From positions 9,148,220 through 9,212,219 of the forward strand of contig JAEMBT020000001.1 in the NCBI GenBank assembly GCA_018873245.2: a stretch of DNA of 64,000 bases, written 5' to 3'. The notes beneath the pieces are model-generated. The model worked only from the letters and a program-made list of their open reading frames with translations. It was not told where the DNA came from and made no database searches. Below are positions 48,223 through 59,093 of the stretch, piece after piece. A program made the position numbers and the translations under genes. This stretch comes from Archegozetes longisetosus. Its lineage: Eukaryota; Arthropoda; Arachnida; Sarcoptiformes; Trhypochthoniidae. The first letter of the stretch is position 1. Each line of letters begins with the position of its first letter.

Positions 48223-48880
48223 ACAATGTGTTTGACTGTGTGAATCTTATGTAAAGATCATTCTATTACAATTCAAATAGGAGTCGTATTTTGATTAAAT
48301 TAAATTGAACGCGTACTTCAAAATTCATAGTAAATGATTGGAACTTTTATGATAATGCGACACAACAGTTAAACTTAATTAAATTTAAATAATTTAAAAT
48401 AAATTTTAAACGTTCTATCCCGTACATTGTTCCCCATTCCTTAATCTCAAACTGTGTCTTGAGCAATACTCTCAAAACCGGTGTCATAAGTACAAATCCA
48501 GTGAGTCTACGTCTAGTCAGGCTGGACTCTCGTTGGATTTGTGCGTACGACATTAGTTTCTGATTGAACTAAGGTTAACCCACTGTCCAATATTTGTATA
48601 AAAAGCCTGAAAACTCAGTAAGAATCATTTAGATTTTCCTTTGCACAAGAATCCCGTTATATTTATTTTAACCTTTTCCCATACAACTTTTGGCCCCTAT
48701 TTAGACTGAGCTGCGTTAGTGTTTCTTGTCAAGCGCTCCCAACAGGTCTCCCCTTTCACGCAAAACAAACGGGTACAAATAAATTTTTACCCTACGCGCA
48801 AACTCTGCGACAAATCTATGAAGGCACGCATTGGTGGCCAACTCGACTTCTTAGCTCTGGCTCCAGATTCAACGCAATGT
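48223..48880. other. Spacer between duplication units, nothing recognised
   Basis: Sequence present once, between the two segmental units; no exon seen. Confidence 0.4.
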
Positions 48881-48893
48881 AGCTGAGATTACA

Positions 48894-49142
48894 TGACATT
48901 ATCACGCAAACGAAGCTACAGCGCTAACGACGATACCGTGCGAACGATTTACCGCGAAATCTACACTACCGCACAAAACACTGTCACGCAAAATAACCTA
49001 CCGCGCAGTAGTATCGTTTGCACGATATTGTCGTTTGAGTAGTACCGTGGTTTGGCGCGGTAATGTCGTGCGTGGTAATGTTGTGCACGGTATTGCTTGC
49101 TTCGTATTGACTTGCTCGATAATGCCATACGCGGTGTTTGTT
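48894..49142. repeat. Two opposed arrays of a degenerate 15-bp CpG-rich motif
   Basis: From 48894 to about 49010 some seven imperfect units resemble CATTACCGCGCAAAC (e.g. ACGATACCGTGCGAACG, ACTACCGCACAAAAC, CCTACCGCGCAG). From about 49015 to 49142 some seven units carry the reverse complement (GGCGCGGTAATGTCG, CGTGGTAATGT, GCACGGTATTGC, GCTCGATAATGCC). CpG content is far above the surroundings. The arrays meet head to head near 49012. It could be a minisatellite or an array of protein-binding sites; the open frame across it is not a gene. Confidence 0.65.
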
Positions 49143-49500
49143 AGTGCTGTAAATTTTGCGCTGTGATGTGTTAGGCAAATAATAATGTTTTAATAAACCC
49201 TTATGTATACGGAATTTAGTGAATAGTTTAAAGTAATCCCAGGCTGTTAGACTTAGGACAATTTACATGTGACTATCTTAAAATTTGTTAACTTTATGTA
49301 ACGTTTAATGCAATAATTAAATAAATAAGGTGTCAGTGTTGGTAAACTTTACGGCAATTTATTTTGTGAAATTTATGTAAATATTGGTTGAATAGTCAGT
49401 TATAAACAAAAATTTAATTTATTTACTAAGTTTTGAATAAGAAAATAAAAAATATTTAATATTACATTTCGATTAGTAGAAATTCAATATGAGTCAGTTG

Positions 49501-49965
49501 TTAATCGTAATAATCATCATTAGGGGCTTCATCACTATAATCAATGAAGTTATTATTTTTTCTAACACAACCACACTCGGTATGATTTAACATTTTGATT
49601 AGTTCAAATGAATTGGTCCCTCGTCCGTTTGAATGCACTACTGTAAAGGCCACTCTAATTTCTTGCGATTTAATTGGTTGGCACTCGTGTGTATTGTGTT
49701 GACAACAGCCCACCTGATCAGTACATTGAAACAAAAGTGTTCCGCGAGGAAGATATGGTTTCGATTTATCATCCGGATAAACAATCATTTGCTTCGGTGT
49801 TTTGCACAAACCATTTTTCTTTACATTAGCCTCGTTTTTATTCGCAATATTTCTTAGTTCCTCTTTTCTCGAAAGGCGTCTCGTCGACGAAGAATCCATT
49901 TCTTGGGATAATATAACTAATAGTATAAATGAAAAGATAAACAATAAATACTTGATTGATATCAT
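49501..49965 (-). CDS. Secreted PDGF/VEGF-like cystine-knot growth factor, copy B
   Basis: 154 residues from the ATG at 49965, with the same signal peptide as copy A (MISIKYLLFIFSF). Core: CKTPKQMIVYP, YLPRGTLLFQCTDQVGCC, HEC, ECGC. It is most conserved around the VGCC cluster and most changed in the loop between the HEC cysteine and the terminal C-x-C (residues about 100-125), a loop that often contacts receptors in VEGF-type factors. The acidic tail (DYSDEAPNDDYYD) is shared in style. The same interchain-type cysteine is missing, so this is a feature of the pair. Confidence 0.82.
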   Translation of the reverse strand: MISIKYLLFIFSFILLVILSQEMDSSSTRRLSRKEELRNIANKNEANVKKNGLCKTPKQMIVYPDDKSKPYLPRGTLLFQCTDQVGCCQHNTHECQPIKSQEIRVAFTVVHSNGRGTNSFELIKMLNHTECGCVRKNNNFIDYSDEAPNDDYYD

Positions 49966-50448
49966 CTCAAATTTAAGAGTGCAAAACTTTGTCGATTCAG
50001 TGAAATACAGTGCTTAAACTGTAAATCGTCTACTTTTGATAGGTTTAATAAAAAGTGATAACTTAATGTTAAGATTCTGGTTATATTTGCTGTTCATATA
50101 AAATGTACTTTATTTGTCTTACTAAATTAAAGGAAGCTGGAATTTTTCCAGAGAATTTCCACGTCGTTTAGTAATAATGGAAGTACAGTTGTTGTATCTT
50201 TCTCACTTAAATTTATTCATAAATTAATAATTATTCGAATTGCATTCAACCAATTATAGCTAAAATAATCAATTCATTATAAGATAGGATGTGATTTAGT
50301 TTAAATGTCTGCTGAAGGGTGCTCTAGAAATATTGCTGATGAAATTAAACTCAATGGGACGCCTCATTGTCCCGCACAGGATCAATAGCATATTGAATTA
50401 GTAACACACTACTAGATATATCTTCACAGAAAAATTCATTAAAACATA

Positions 50449-51019
50449 CACCTATGGACAACCAGAAGTTCCGTCGGAAAATCGCTATAACTTTTGATTG
50501 GCTTGATCGATTTTAATAATTTTTACACCAAATTAACCAAGAATAAATGTAGTTTCTTAAAATGTAATGTAAATGTGATTTAACTTTTTCAAACCACTAT
50601 AACTTTTTTTATCTTGCTGAATATTCAAATTGCTTTCAAATTATAGAAATTAAATTTATTCTTCGTTAATTTGGTGCAAAAGTTTTGAAAATCGGATTAT
50701 CAAGTCAAAAGTTATAAAGATTTTGCGAGTCAACATAATTTCTGTTGCAAATCACTTGCCACGTTGACTCGCAAAATCTTTATAACTTTTGACTTGATAA
50801 TCCGATTTTCAAAACTTTTGCACCAAATTAACGAAGAATAAATTAATTTCTATAGTTTGAAAGCAATTTGAATATTCAGCAAGAGTTAAATCACATTTAC
50901 ATTACATTTTAAAAACTACATTTATTCTTGGTTAATTTGGTGTAAAATTATTAAAATCGATCAAGCCAATCAAAAGTTATAGCGATTTTTCCGACGGAAC
51001 TTCTGGTTGTCCTTAGGTG
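50449..51019. mobile_element. Near-perfect palindromic MITE with TA duplication
   Basis: The two halves of 571 bp are almost exact inverted copies (arms about 270 bp, starting CACCTATGGACAACCAGAAG) around a ~35-bp centre near 50733-50768. TA on each side (50447-50448, 51020-51021) fits Tc1/mariner. Unit A lacks it at the homologous position, proving insertion after the duplication. The arms are nearly identical, so insertion may be recent. Confidence 0.9.
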
Positions 51020-51319
51020 TATATTGTATTTTAAATGTGTAAGTTGAACGAGATGAACTCGCAAAACGCGTTGTGCACTTTTACGAAAACTGTATGGATA
51101 GGGACAAAACTAGAAACTGTTACATTTTAAGATAAAGCTACTTAAATACCATCATCTTCTAATGTGCCTCAAACCCGCCCATTGAAAAATTTTTGTTTAT
51201 ATGCAAAGTTGATTACACGAATAATGGAGAGGCGAAAGACATAAAATTTTAGAGTTACTCGACGAAGAATACCATGCAAAGTTGGGAAAGCCAGCGCACA
51301 AAAAACCAGTGGCGATGGT

Positions 51320-53645
51320 TAGGCCGATCAGACGTCTAGTTTTAGACTGGAATGTCCAAGTTTTTGTGTCTCTCGCCAGTATCCAGTCCGTGGTAAGAAC
51401 TTAAAGTGCAAAATGTGGGTGTCAGACCTTCCTGACTATCCAAGCAATCCTGAATTCAAACATTTTCTCTCGTCTCCCGGACTGAGGTCATCTGGGAGTC
51501 GATATTTCCTGCATTTTACTCTTTGTTTAATGAAAAACAAAACAATTCTAATGAATCGAAGATAAGGCTAATGCTTAAGTACCTTCTAAGTCTTCAAAAA
51601 ACCATTTCGAAAGCTTAATAAAACACCTACAAACTTATTAACATTCTATTGTAGAACTTTAGTGCGACCTTTGATTAGTCGAAAAATATGGGGCCAATCT
51701 TTCAGGATATTCGTGCGCAGTAACACAAGCACTCCTTAATTAGTCGAAAGTGAGTTTATTTACTGGTGGACAATGACTCTCCTAATGAAAGATACATTCT
51801 AACCCATAGTTAGTAAAAACTAAGGCTTTTATAGCCATCATAGCATGCATATGCGCATACCAGTTCAATCAGTAAGATTACTAGCTACAAAAAGTACAAC
51901 ATATTAATAATAAAAGTTTAGACATGGGGGACTGATGAGTAGTATATAAAGAAATGATTATAGGTCTAAGGGGCTATGATTATAAAAGTGAATTAGTGCG
52001 AGTCAGGGGAATAAAAGGGTTAATATTAAAAAAAATTGTTGACTCTAAAGTGGACTCTTAAGTATTTTACCACTTTACAGAACTTAATTCTTTCGTGAAC
52101 TTGAAAATAGAGATTTCCTTTCATTTAGTTTGGGTATAGTAGAGAGTGGATTAAGTTCGATCTCAAAATTTGTTTTAAAACTCAATTTCAAGACTTTAAA
52201 TTATTGCTTTTTGAAATGGGAAATATAATTAGTAGGAACATAAACCTTAAACTTTAGAGCCTATATTATTGTAAATAAAGTATTACAATATATGAAAGTT
52301 TCAATATATAATGGTCTCCCTTTGGTACGAAATTTCCCAGATTTGGCCTTAAGCTGATCTGGCAACCGTAATGCAAAGGTCCATTTTGCAAGTTTAACCC
52401 TTCGTCACAACTGTGGGGTAAAATGTTCCCAAGTTTGACTTTAAAAATCTCGCTAAAATCAACAGAATGTCGTCATTTCTTGAAAATTTAGCTATTCCTC
52501 AGTCATATATCTGACTATAAATCACAAAAATCCTGATTAATTTGGAATTATAACTTTATTTTAAAAAATTATTTTCTGGCAACATGTCTTTGTGAGGACA
52601 GAAATTCCCCCTAATATCGCAGTGCTTTGTGTTTACTATATGTGTCGCAGCGCTGTAATGTCGCTACTAGCAATTGAACAGTTGATGACGCTGTAGCAGA
52701 TAATAACTAGAATTAAATTAATTAATTAATGAAAAAATTAAAAATAAGGACTAATTTTCATTCTGAAAACATTCCAGACTAACCTGGAACAGATATAAAG
52801 CGTGGAAGACGTGGGGTAACATTTTACCCCACAGTTAATTTTACGTTTTCAGAAGTTAAGTTGTGACGAAGGGTTAAGTAAACTTTTTGTGAATAAACAA
52901 TATATCATTGAATCAATTGCAGTAAAGCACTGCAAATGTATCACAACTTCGTTTAAAGTGTTGTAGAATTCATTATATTTATTATTTTTTGATTTGAAAA
53001 ATGTTCAACAGAGACTCTGTGACTATTTCATATTTTATTATGGTTACGCAAACGATTTAATGCATCATTGAATCAGCTTTAGTGCAAAATATCATTGAAT
53101 TTATAATTGATTTCTTCAATCATTAAGCAGACAAACCCATTAATAGTTTTTGTGTTTATCTTACGTTTCATTATTCTGATTTCTATCAACTGTTTCTCAA
53201 ATCAAATAATGAAATACTTATTAATTAAAGTGAATATAATCTCAAATGCATTTTTTGAATCCAAAATGAAATTAATTTTAAACTAATGAATAAGTTGTTT
53301 GTCGATTGACTTGAGTCGTGTTTAACGCTCAACAATTGGTTTAAATAAAGATTTTTAGGTAAGTATTTCACAATAAAAGTTCAATGAACATTGATTTAAT
53401 TAAAGCCGAAATTTGTATTAAAAATAACTTTAATATGTATTGCACTGAATTCAAGTCACATGTGAAAAATCTTAAAACCAGTCATTTTATTAGATTATCA
53501 AAAACAATTAAAACATTCGTAAATGTGATCAATGATTATTCTAAATAAAGTAGTTGGATAAAATTGATGTCCAGCTTTTTTCCATATTTTTATCAGTATT
53601 CTTTGATAAAATTCCAGTTTTAGTTGAAAAAGTCTGGTCGGTCTA
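51320..53645. mobile_element. hAT-like non-autonomous element with 8-bp target duplication
   Basis: The ends TAGGCCGATCAGAC and inverted TAGACCGACCAGAC are flanked by GCGATGGT (51312-51319) and GCGGTGGT (53646-53653), an 8-bp duplication with one mismatch. Unit A has the unoccupied site. No intact transposase found in the 2.3 kb. A piggyBac-type MITE (52398-52873) is nested inside, so it inserted later. Confidence 0.7.
52398..52873. mobile_element. piggyBac-type MITE, copy 2 (nested)
   Basis: 476 bp flanked by TTAA (52394-52397, 52874-52877), with ends CCCTTCGTCACAACTGTGGG and inverted CCCTTCGTCACAACTT. Here both inverted ends match exactly over the first 16 bases, better than in copy 1. Confidence 0.9.
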
Positions 53646-54230
53646 GCGGTGGTGCGCAGAAAATTGCGATTAATTGGATATCATTGGATTCTAGCTCCAT
53701 GAAAGTCTTATAATCAATAGTCAAGATGTGTGATATTATTGTGCTTTAATTATGTGTTTTATTAAAGAAATTAAAACTTTTTGTAATTTTAAACGACATC
53801 AACACTAATTGCTGAGTACCCTTTAAATATAAGTTGAAAGTCTTATTTGAAAAATTTGAATTTATGCAAGGAAAATTTGTTTTAGATAATACTATATTTT
53901 TACTATTTACTAGCAACCTAAGAAGGATAGGATCGTCAATGATATGTCTCAGCTTTAAAATACATTTTTTACTCTGTGAGACTCTTTGGAAAAAGTTGTT
54001 GTAGATTTGATGTCGATCAATTCAATGGAGGCATGACCTAGCGATATAATATTATATTAACATAAAGTACTTCAATACAGTATCGAACAGAGGTGTGTTG
54101 TTCAGAGTGAACAACATACCATATATACCATAGTATTTAGTAATGAGAACGAGAAAAGAGTGATAACGATGTCTGGAAGGTTCTAGAATTCGTTTCTTAG
54201 TCAAAATAGTCAAGATATAGTTAGAAGTGG

Positions 54231-55052
54231 TTCCACATCTCTACTTCCAAAACATTATTTGCAATAGCTTACTCCCAAAATCTTCAATAAAACTTTCAAA
54301 TAATCTTAACTTTAAGTCTAGAGGTTTAAATAATATATTAAAAAAGACTTACTGACTTCTACAGAATTCGACGCAAATACTGTAGTATTGAGCTATACAC
54401 ATTTCCATTCATCTAAATCCAGTTGAATTCTATAGGATTCAATACAATTCTATAGATTTAAATAAACTATTTTAGTATAAATTAAATTAAATTAATATTA
54501 AAGGATAATTCTATGTTTATTTTATAGTTTTATGAAATATTTTTGGAGTAAGGTTGTTGCAAATATTGCTTTGGAAGTAAAGACGTGCTGAGGTTAGAAC
54601 ACATTATCAACATTAAAACGTAAAGCATAATACTTTGACATGGTTAATACCCTAACGCTCATCAAAACAAATGATTTCATAGATTTCTCGAGTCAAAGTC
54701 AGTTCAAGAAATGTTTTTATCCAACAAAAACTTTATAAATACGTAAATGAAAATTGTTGTTACTAATGATGAATAATTAGAAAATCTATCTAGGTCATGC
54801 CAATAATTCCTAAAGCCAATAGAATATTAATTTTTATCTTATAATGTATGTATTTCCTTTTTTTTTAACTTGTTCACTTTATGTGAGTCAATAAATATAT
54901 CTGTTATCATTAAATAAATCATTTGTCAATTTTTATTCATAAACTTTGAGATGGTAGCTAAAATTTGACTTTTTCTTTCTATTTGAACTATTAAATTTTT
55001 ATTCCTCCTCCGATTTATCTGCACTCATCATAGATCAAGAAGGATGCACTTG
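54231..55052. other. Intergenic, nothing recognised
   Basis: AT-rich DNA between the duplication and the 2.7-kb transposon; no exon seen. Confidence 0.4.
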
Positions 55053-57777
55053 ACAATTTTGCTAGTCTGCGATAAAAGTACACTTCTCTGGCCTAAACTT
55101 TAACGCATTTTCTAATGCCAGAGATTTTTATAACAGAAGCCTTTAGGCGTTATAGTGTCCAGCAGTGGACTTACAAATGCGCTTCAGGCCATACTGAGAT
55201 TTTCTTAGTGATAAAGTTTTGGACTTTTGGATTGAACTGATTTTGTTGTGAAAAATTTGCAAAATGCCAAAACATTTTAATGAACTAAGCTTTTAGTCTA
55301 AAGTTATTTATTTGATGATAATTATTTAATTGAAATTCTTACACACATTCTTATCACATAGACATGAAGTGTTACATTTAGATTTGTTTTTCTTACAAAA
55401 ACATTTTCTAACACAAATACCATTACATTTACAATAGTCAGTTAATGTCATGTTAGGTTCGTCAGAATCAATATTATGATTGCTCACTTGATTGTTTGTA
55501 AATTTTAAATATTTCTCATCATAAAAAGTGGCTTCTTTCGGTAGATCTGCATAAACTAATAACTTTTTTATATCCTCGTATTTTGATTTATTGACAGGTA
55601 AAAAGCTGTCATAAGCAGGTTTTATGTTTGAAAATAAAAGTTTAAAATCAATGTCTAATCCATTTTTAAGCAGAGACAAATCAATATCTGGCTCCAAAGT
55701 CATATCTAATGAGACTTTTACAGAATTTTTCAAAAATTTAACTCTACGAACTTCAGTTAAATGAAGTAAATGAGGTCTTAAGCTATCTTCCATCAACTCT
55801 TTATAGTTATTAACCTTAACAATTGGTGTACTATCAGGAACAAGATTATCTGTAAGTGGAAAATTAGCATAAACTACTTCGAATGGTTTTTGCTTATTTG
55901 CAGATCTAACCAAATTAACCCATTCTGATGGTAAAGAAACTTTATTGATATATCGCCGAGATTTCTCAATTATCCCAAAATCTCGATCGCAGTCCAGATA
56001 AGAGTGGCCTGGAATAGGATATATCAAATTGATTTCTTTGAAAATATCACAATCAACTAAATACTTATAAAACAACCACAAATAACGTGATTTCATTTGA
56101 GCGAAACAATTATCACTAAATAAGAAAATTTTTTGTACATTTTTCTCCAGCTTATTAGAAAAATAATAATTCAAAAAAGATATGGTTTCGTTCGGTCCTT
56201 TTCCTGCAAAGTTTTCTGAATACATAAACATTGTCGCAAATCCGGATTTCATGTCATGTATTCCGAAATTGTGTATTGAAAGTTGTCGACTATAATATTC
56301 AATACTAACTTTAGTTATTGGAACGAAAAGTTTTTCTCGTAGTCCATACAGAGAACTGCTATTTTAGGATCACTTTTAGCTAAAGTTTTGATATTTTCTT
56401 GTAATAAATAGAAGTGATTTGCTTCGTTTTGGTGTTTTTTTAAGCCGTTTTCTATAGGCTCTGCTTCTACTATTTTATTATCACTTTTCATAGCTTTGAG
56501 TTTAATATGTAATTCTTCGCACGTGCAGCAAATATCAGCTCTTGGAGTACCAAATCCAATGTTACATTGTTTAAATATATGATTAAAAAACTTATATTTC
56601 ACGTAATTATTGTATTCCTGATAAGTGTCTATGAATTCTCTATGTAAAGTCGCGACATTTTTATCTGATTCAATATATTTTCGGCCAGTTTTAACACTTG
56701 AACTGTAATGACTTTCACGAGATGGATAGTTCTCTATGAATTCTCTTATGTCTAGCTCCACTTCCAATGGTATTTTATTAACGTGTGAACTATGTTTACC
56801 TCTTAAATCTTCAGTTATTTCACGATTTTTAAAACTTTTTTGCGTAAACGAGAAGATTTGATATCATGTAAAATAAGAAAACCATTTTTGCATATCTGAA
56901 CTCTTTTTTTCATTAATGGATTATTTTGATCAGGGATCAAAACAAAGTAATCATAGTTTGAAGCTCTCGGAAACTTAGTTCCAGTTCTTTGAATGAAATT
57001 AGTTGGTATTATTAATGATTTCAAATATTCATTTTGTTGAGCATTAGTTTTAATTGATTTAAAGTATTTCAAAATTTCGGTTTTATCATTGTCAGACAGT
57101 TTTGAAATATGCAGTTTTGAGTCATTATCGTTTTTGCAGCACTTGAGTTTTTTAATGTTTGGCTCACCTATTATTTCTGTATCTCCAGTAGAGTTGTCAT
57201 TGAATTTTTAATAGTAGTGTTGTATTCTTTGGTTGAGTTTTGGAAAAATGTTAGTTTTCTCTTATTATTATCACAATTATTAGTATTGATGTTGATAGGG
57301 GTTAAAACATTTCCAAAAACAGACTTTCGGGTCTTAGCATAAGGCATAGTTCAAAAATTAACGAGAAGTTAAATAACAACATAAATTAATTATTCAGAGA
57401 GCTCTTTAACTGATAAGGAGCATCAATAATTAGAAAAACTTTGTTAAAACAGATTAACACAACAAATATTTTGCAAACTTATGCATTTCACGGTTTAGTT
57501 CAATTTCAGAGCAAACTTCAAAATATATTCAAAATAAGTAAATTGAACTTGATTTGAAGCCCTTTACTTATAGAATAGTTTGTATAAGTTTAAAACTTTC
57601 TCTCAAAAAAGAGAAATCATTGAATAGCCTGAAGCGCATTATAAGTCTATTACTGGACAATTACTGGACATTATGACGCCTGAAAGATTATCATTTCCAG
57701 TGTCTTTCAAAAGTATTAAAAATACATCATAGCTTGGGCCAGAGAAGTGTACTTTTATCGCAGACTAGCAAAATTGT
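55053..57777 (-). mobile_element. 2.7-kb DNA transposon with 41-bp perfect TIRs, unassigned superfamily
   Basis: The ends are exact inverted copies for 41 bases (begins ACAATTTTGCTAGTCTGCGA, ends at TTCTCTGGCC). Subterminal blocks are also inverted (GCGCTTCAGGC; GGCGTTATAGTGTCCAG against its counterpart near 57670). The single gene inside reads on the minus strand across almost the whole interior. No unambiguous target duplication is seen (flanks ACTTG and ACATT). TIRs plus a D-D-E-like protein identify a cut-and-paste transposon, but I cannot place it in a named superfamily. Confidence 0.85.
55326..57347 (-). pseudogene. Transposase-like protein with DD48E-type motif and Cys-rich tail, three frame breaks
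   Basis: The reading starts at the ATG at 57347 (MPYAKTRKS, Lys/Asn-rich) and ends at 55326, about 670 residues, with frame breaks near 57205, 56830 and 56325, all in A-rich runs. Blocks in order: HVNKIPLEVELDIREFI and ESHYSSSVKTGRKY; a Cys cluster ICCTCEELHIK; CMDYEKN (first Asp); YYSRQLSIHNFGIH; IFLFSDNCFAQMKSRY (second Asp); PGHSYLDCDRDFGIIEK (Glu 49 residues on). The tail CKCNGICVRKCFCKK...CNTSCLCDKNVC could bind zinc. Similar proteins are common as uncharacterised multi-copy genes in aphids and Hydra (the DUF7869-like group, from memory). An RNase-H-fold transposase is inferred from the acidic residues and the TIRs. Confidence 0.75.
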
Positions 57778-58395
57778 ACATTTATAATGTGTACGCATTG
57801 TGATATTTTCAGTATATAGTAGACCTATGTGTATAGGTCTAAGCATCATACATGAAAATCATTAGGGACTTGACCTTTAAATTGTTGACTTTCAAAATTT
57901 CAATTTAAAGGATGTCTCTAATTTACGGAATTTCCCTATAATAATTAACGAATCTCGCCCTTTTTCCACTTTTGCAAAGTATAGCCAAGTAGAATCCAAT
58001 ATCTATCAGACTCCGTCATATTGGGATGCTATCGGCAACTAATTTATACCTCTTATCAAGCTCTAACATAATTTATATCAAGTTTAGTAGAGTTTTTATT
58101 TTTGATGACTTAAAAATCAAACAATATTAAACATCGATCTTGACGCTATATAACAGAAATAGTGAACGGGTACCTTTTATAGACAAATTGCTTTAGCGGG
58201 AAGACTCCTCACGGACATAGTGATAAACAGCACTTCTTTAAAAATGTTTATGAATCAAGGAAGTCAGAACAACTTTTTTTATTTCAAAAGATATTCAACT
58301 AAGATCTTTTTTTTTCATTATTTCCTCACATAATTTGAGCTTAGTATCCCATCATAATATTTATTTTATCAAATTTCTTCGGTGGCAATACAAGC
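57778..58395. other. Intergenic, nothing recognised
   Basis: A 9-bp-arm hairpin (TAGACCTAT/ATAGGTCTA) lies near 57820-57842; otherwise plain AT-rich DNA. Confidence 0.4.
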
Positions 58396-58638
58396 CTCAG
58401 AGTCTTTCATGCTCTCGCATAAGTTATGTGTAACCTCGTGTGACAGTTCTATAAATTCGTTTCAATTCGACCAAACCTCGAAGTCTCATGGCCACCAACC
58501 TATTTTTAAGTATTACCTAAAGATATTCAACTGGATTCAAGTCGGGAGAATTCGGTAACCAATCTTTGACAATGAAATATTGGCTAGTTAACTGTTCTCT
58601 TGCTATTTTAGCGGTATGTGGAATGGCATTATCCTGTT
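58396..58638 (-). pseudogene. Tc1-type transposase relic (DD34E)
   Basis: The minus strand encodes the C-terminal third of a Tc1 transposase: QDNAIPHTAKIAREQL, then DWLPNSPDLNPVEYL, a stop replacing the usual Trp, and LKNRL further on. There are 34 residues between the Asp of QDNA and the Glu of NPVE. More stops follow. No TIRs were found, so it is a fragment unrelated to the adjacent mariner MITE. Confidence 0.85.
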
Positions 58639-58704
58639 ACAGATATCATTTGGGAAAAAGACTTCTGTAGTGGAGAAGAGGTTTTCATCCAAAAATGATA
58701 TGTA

Positions 58705-59093
58705 TTAGGTTGTCCCGGATCAAAACTTGTTTTTTTATTTTTTTAATATCTCAAAAATTAGTGAACAGATTCAAATGAAATTTTAGTACATCATTCCTGA
58801 TTAGTTAAGGTATTCACCCTCATTCTCAATGACCCGTTCCCATCGATCTTCATGGATGTCCGTTACAGTCCTGTTGAGGAGGACTCCGAATTTGATGAAA
58901 ACTCGTTGTTCATAGTCAGTAACTGATTTCTGGAGCTCTGGACGATTCATTTTTTCACTCAAATTAAATTCAATGTTTTTTCTATATTTAATAAGTATTC
59001 AACTAAATAATTACAAGATGGCACTGAAAAATAATGAGTACTTTAAAAGTTATAGCCCAAAATGTAATACAACTTTTGATCCGGACAACCTAA
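58705..59093 (-). mobile_element. Short mariner derivative, TA-flanked
   Basis: The ends TTAGGTTGTCCCGGATCAAA and inverted TTAGGTTGTCCGGATCAAAA have TA on both sides. Within, the minus strand keeps a mariner-type C-terminus (DRWERVIENEGEYLN, stop near 58800). 389 bp long, so most of the transposase is deleted. Confidence 0.8.

Larger units (their letters stand above)
49221..54230. repeat. Segmental duplication, unit B (expanded by insertions)
   Basis: Partner of 45621-48222. It is longer because it took two insertions, a palindromic TA-flanked element (50449-51019) and a 2.3-kb hAT-like element (51320-53645). Unit A shows the uninterrupted sequence at both points (near 46866 and 47635), giving natural empty sites. 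Confidence 0.88.

Noticed and set aside
48984-49178. Repetitive 64-codon open frame with His/Thr-rich peptide
   Set aside because: It is the translation of the degenerate 15-bp repeats; no start context or homologue.
55326-57347. Retroviral or viral origin for the DDE-like protein
   Set aside because: No reverse transcriptase, protease, LTR or capsid features; perfect TIRs indicate a DNA transposon.
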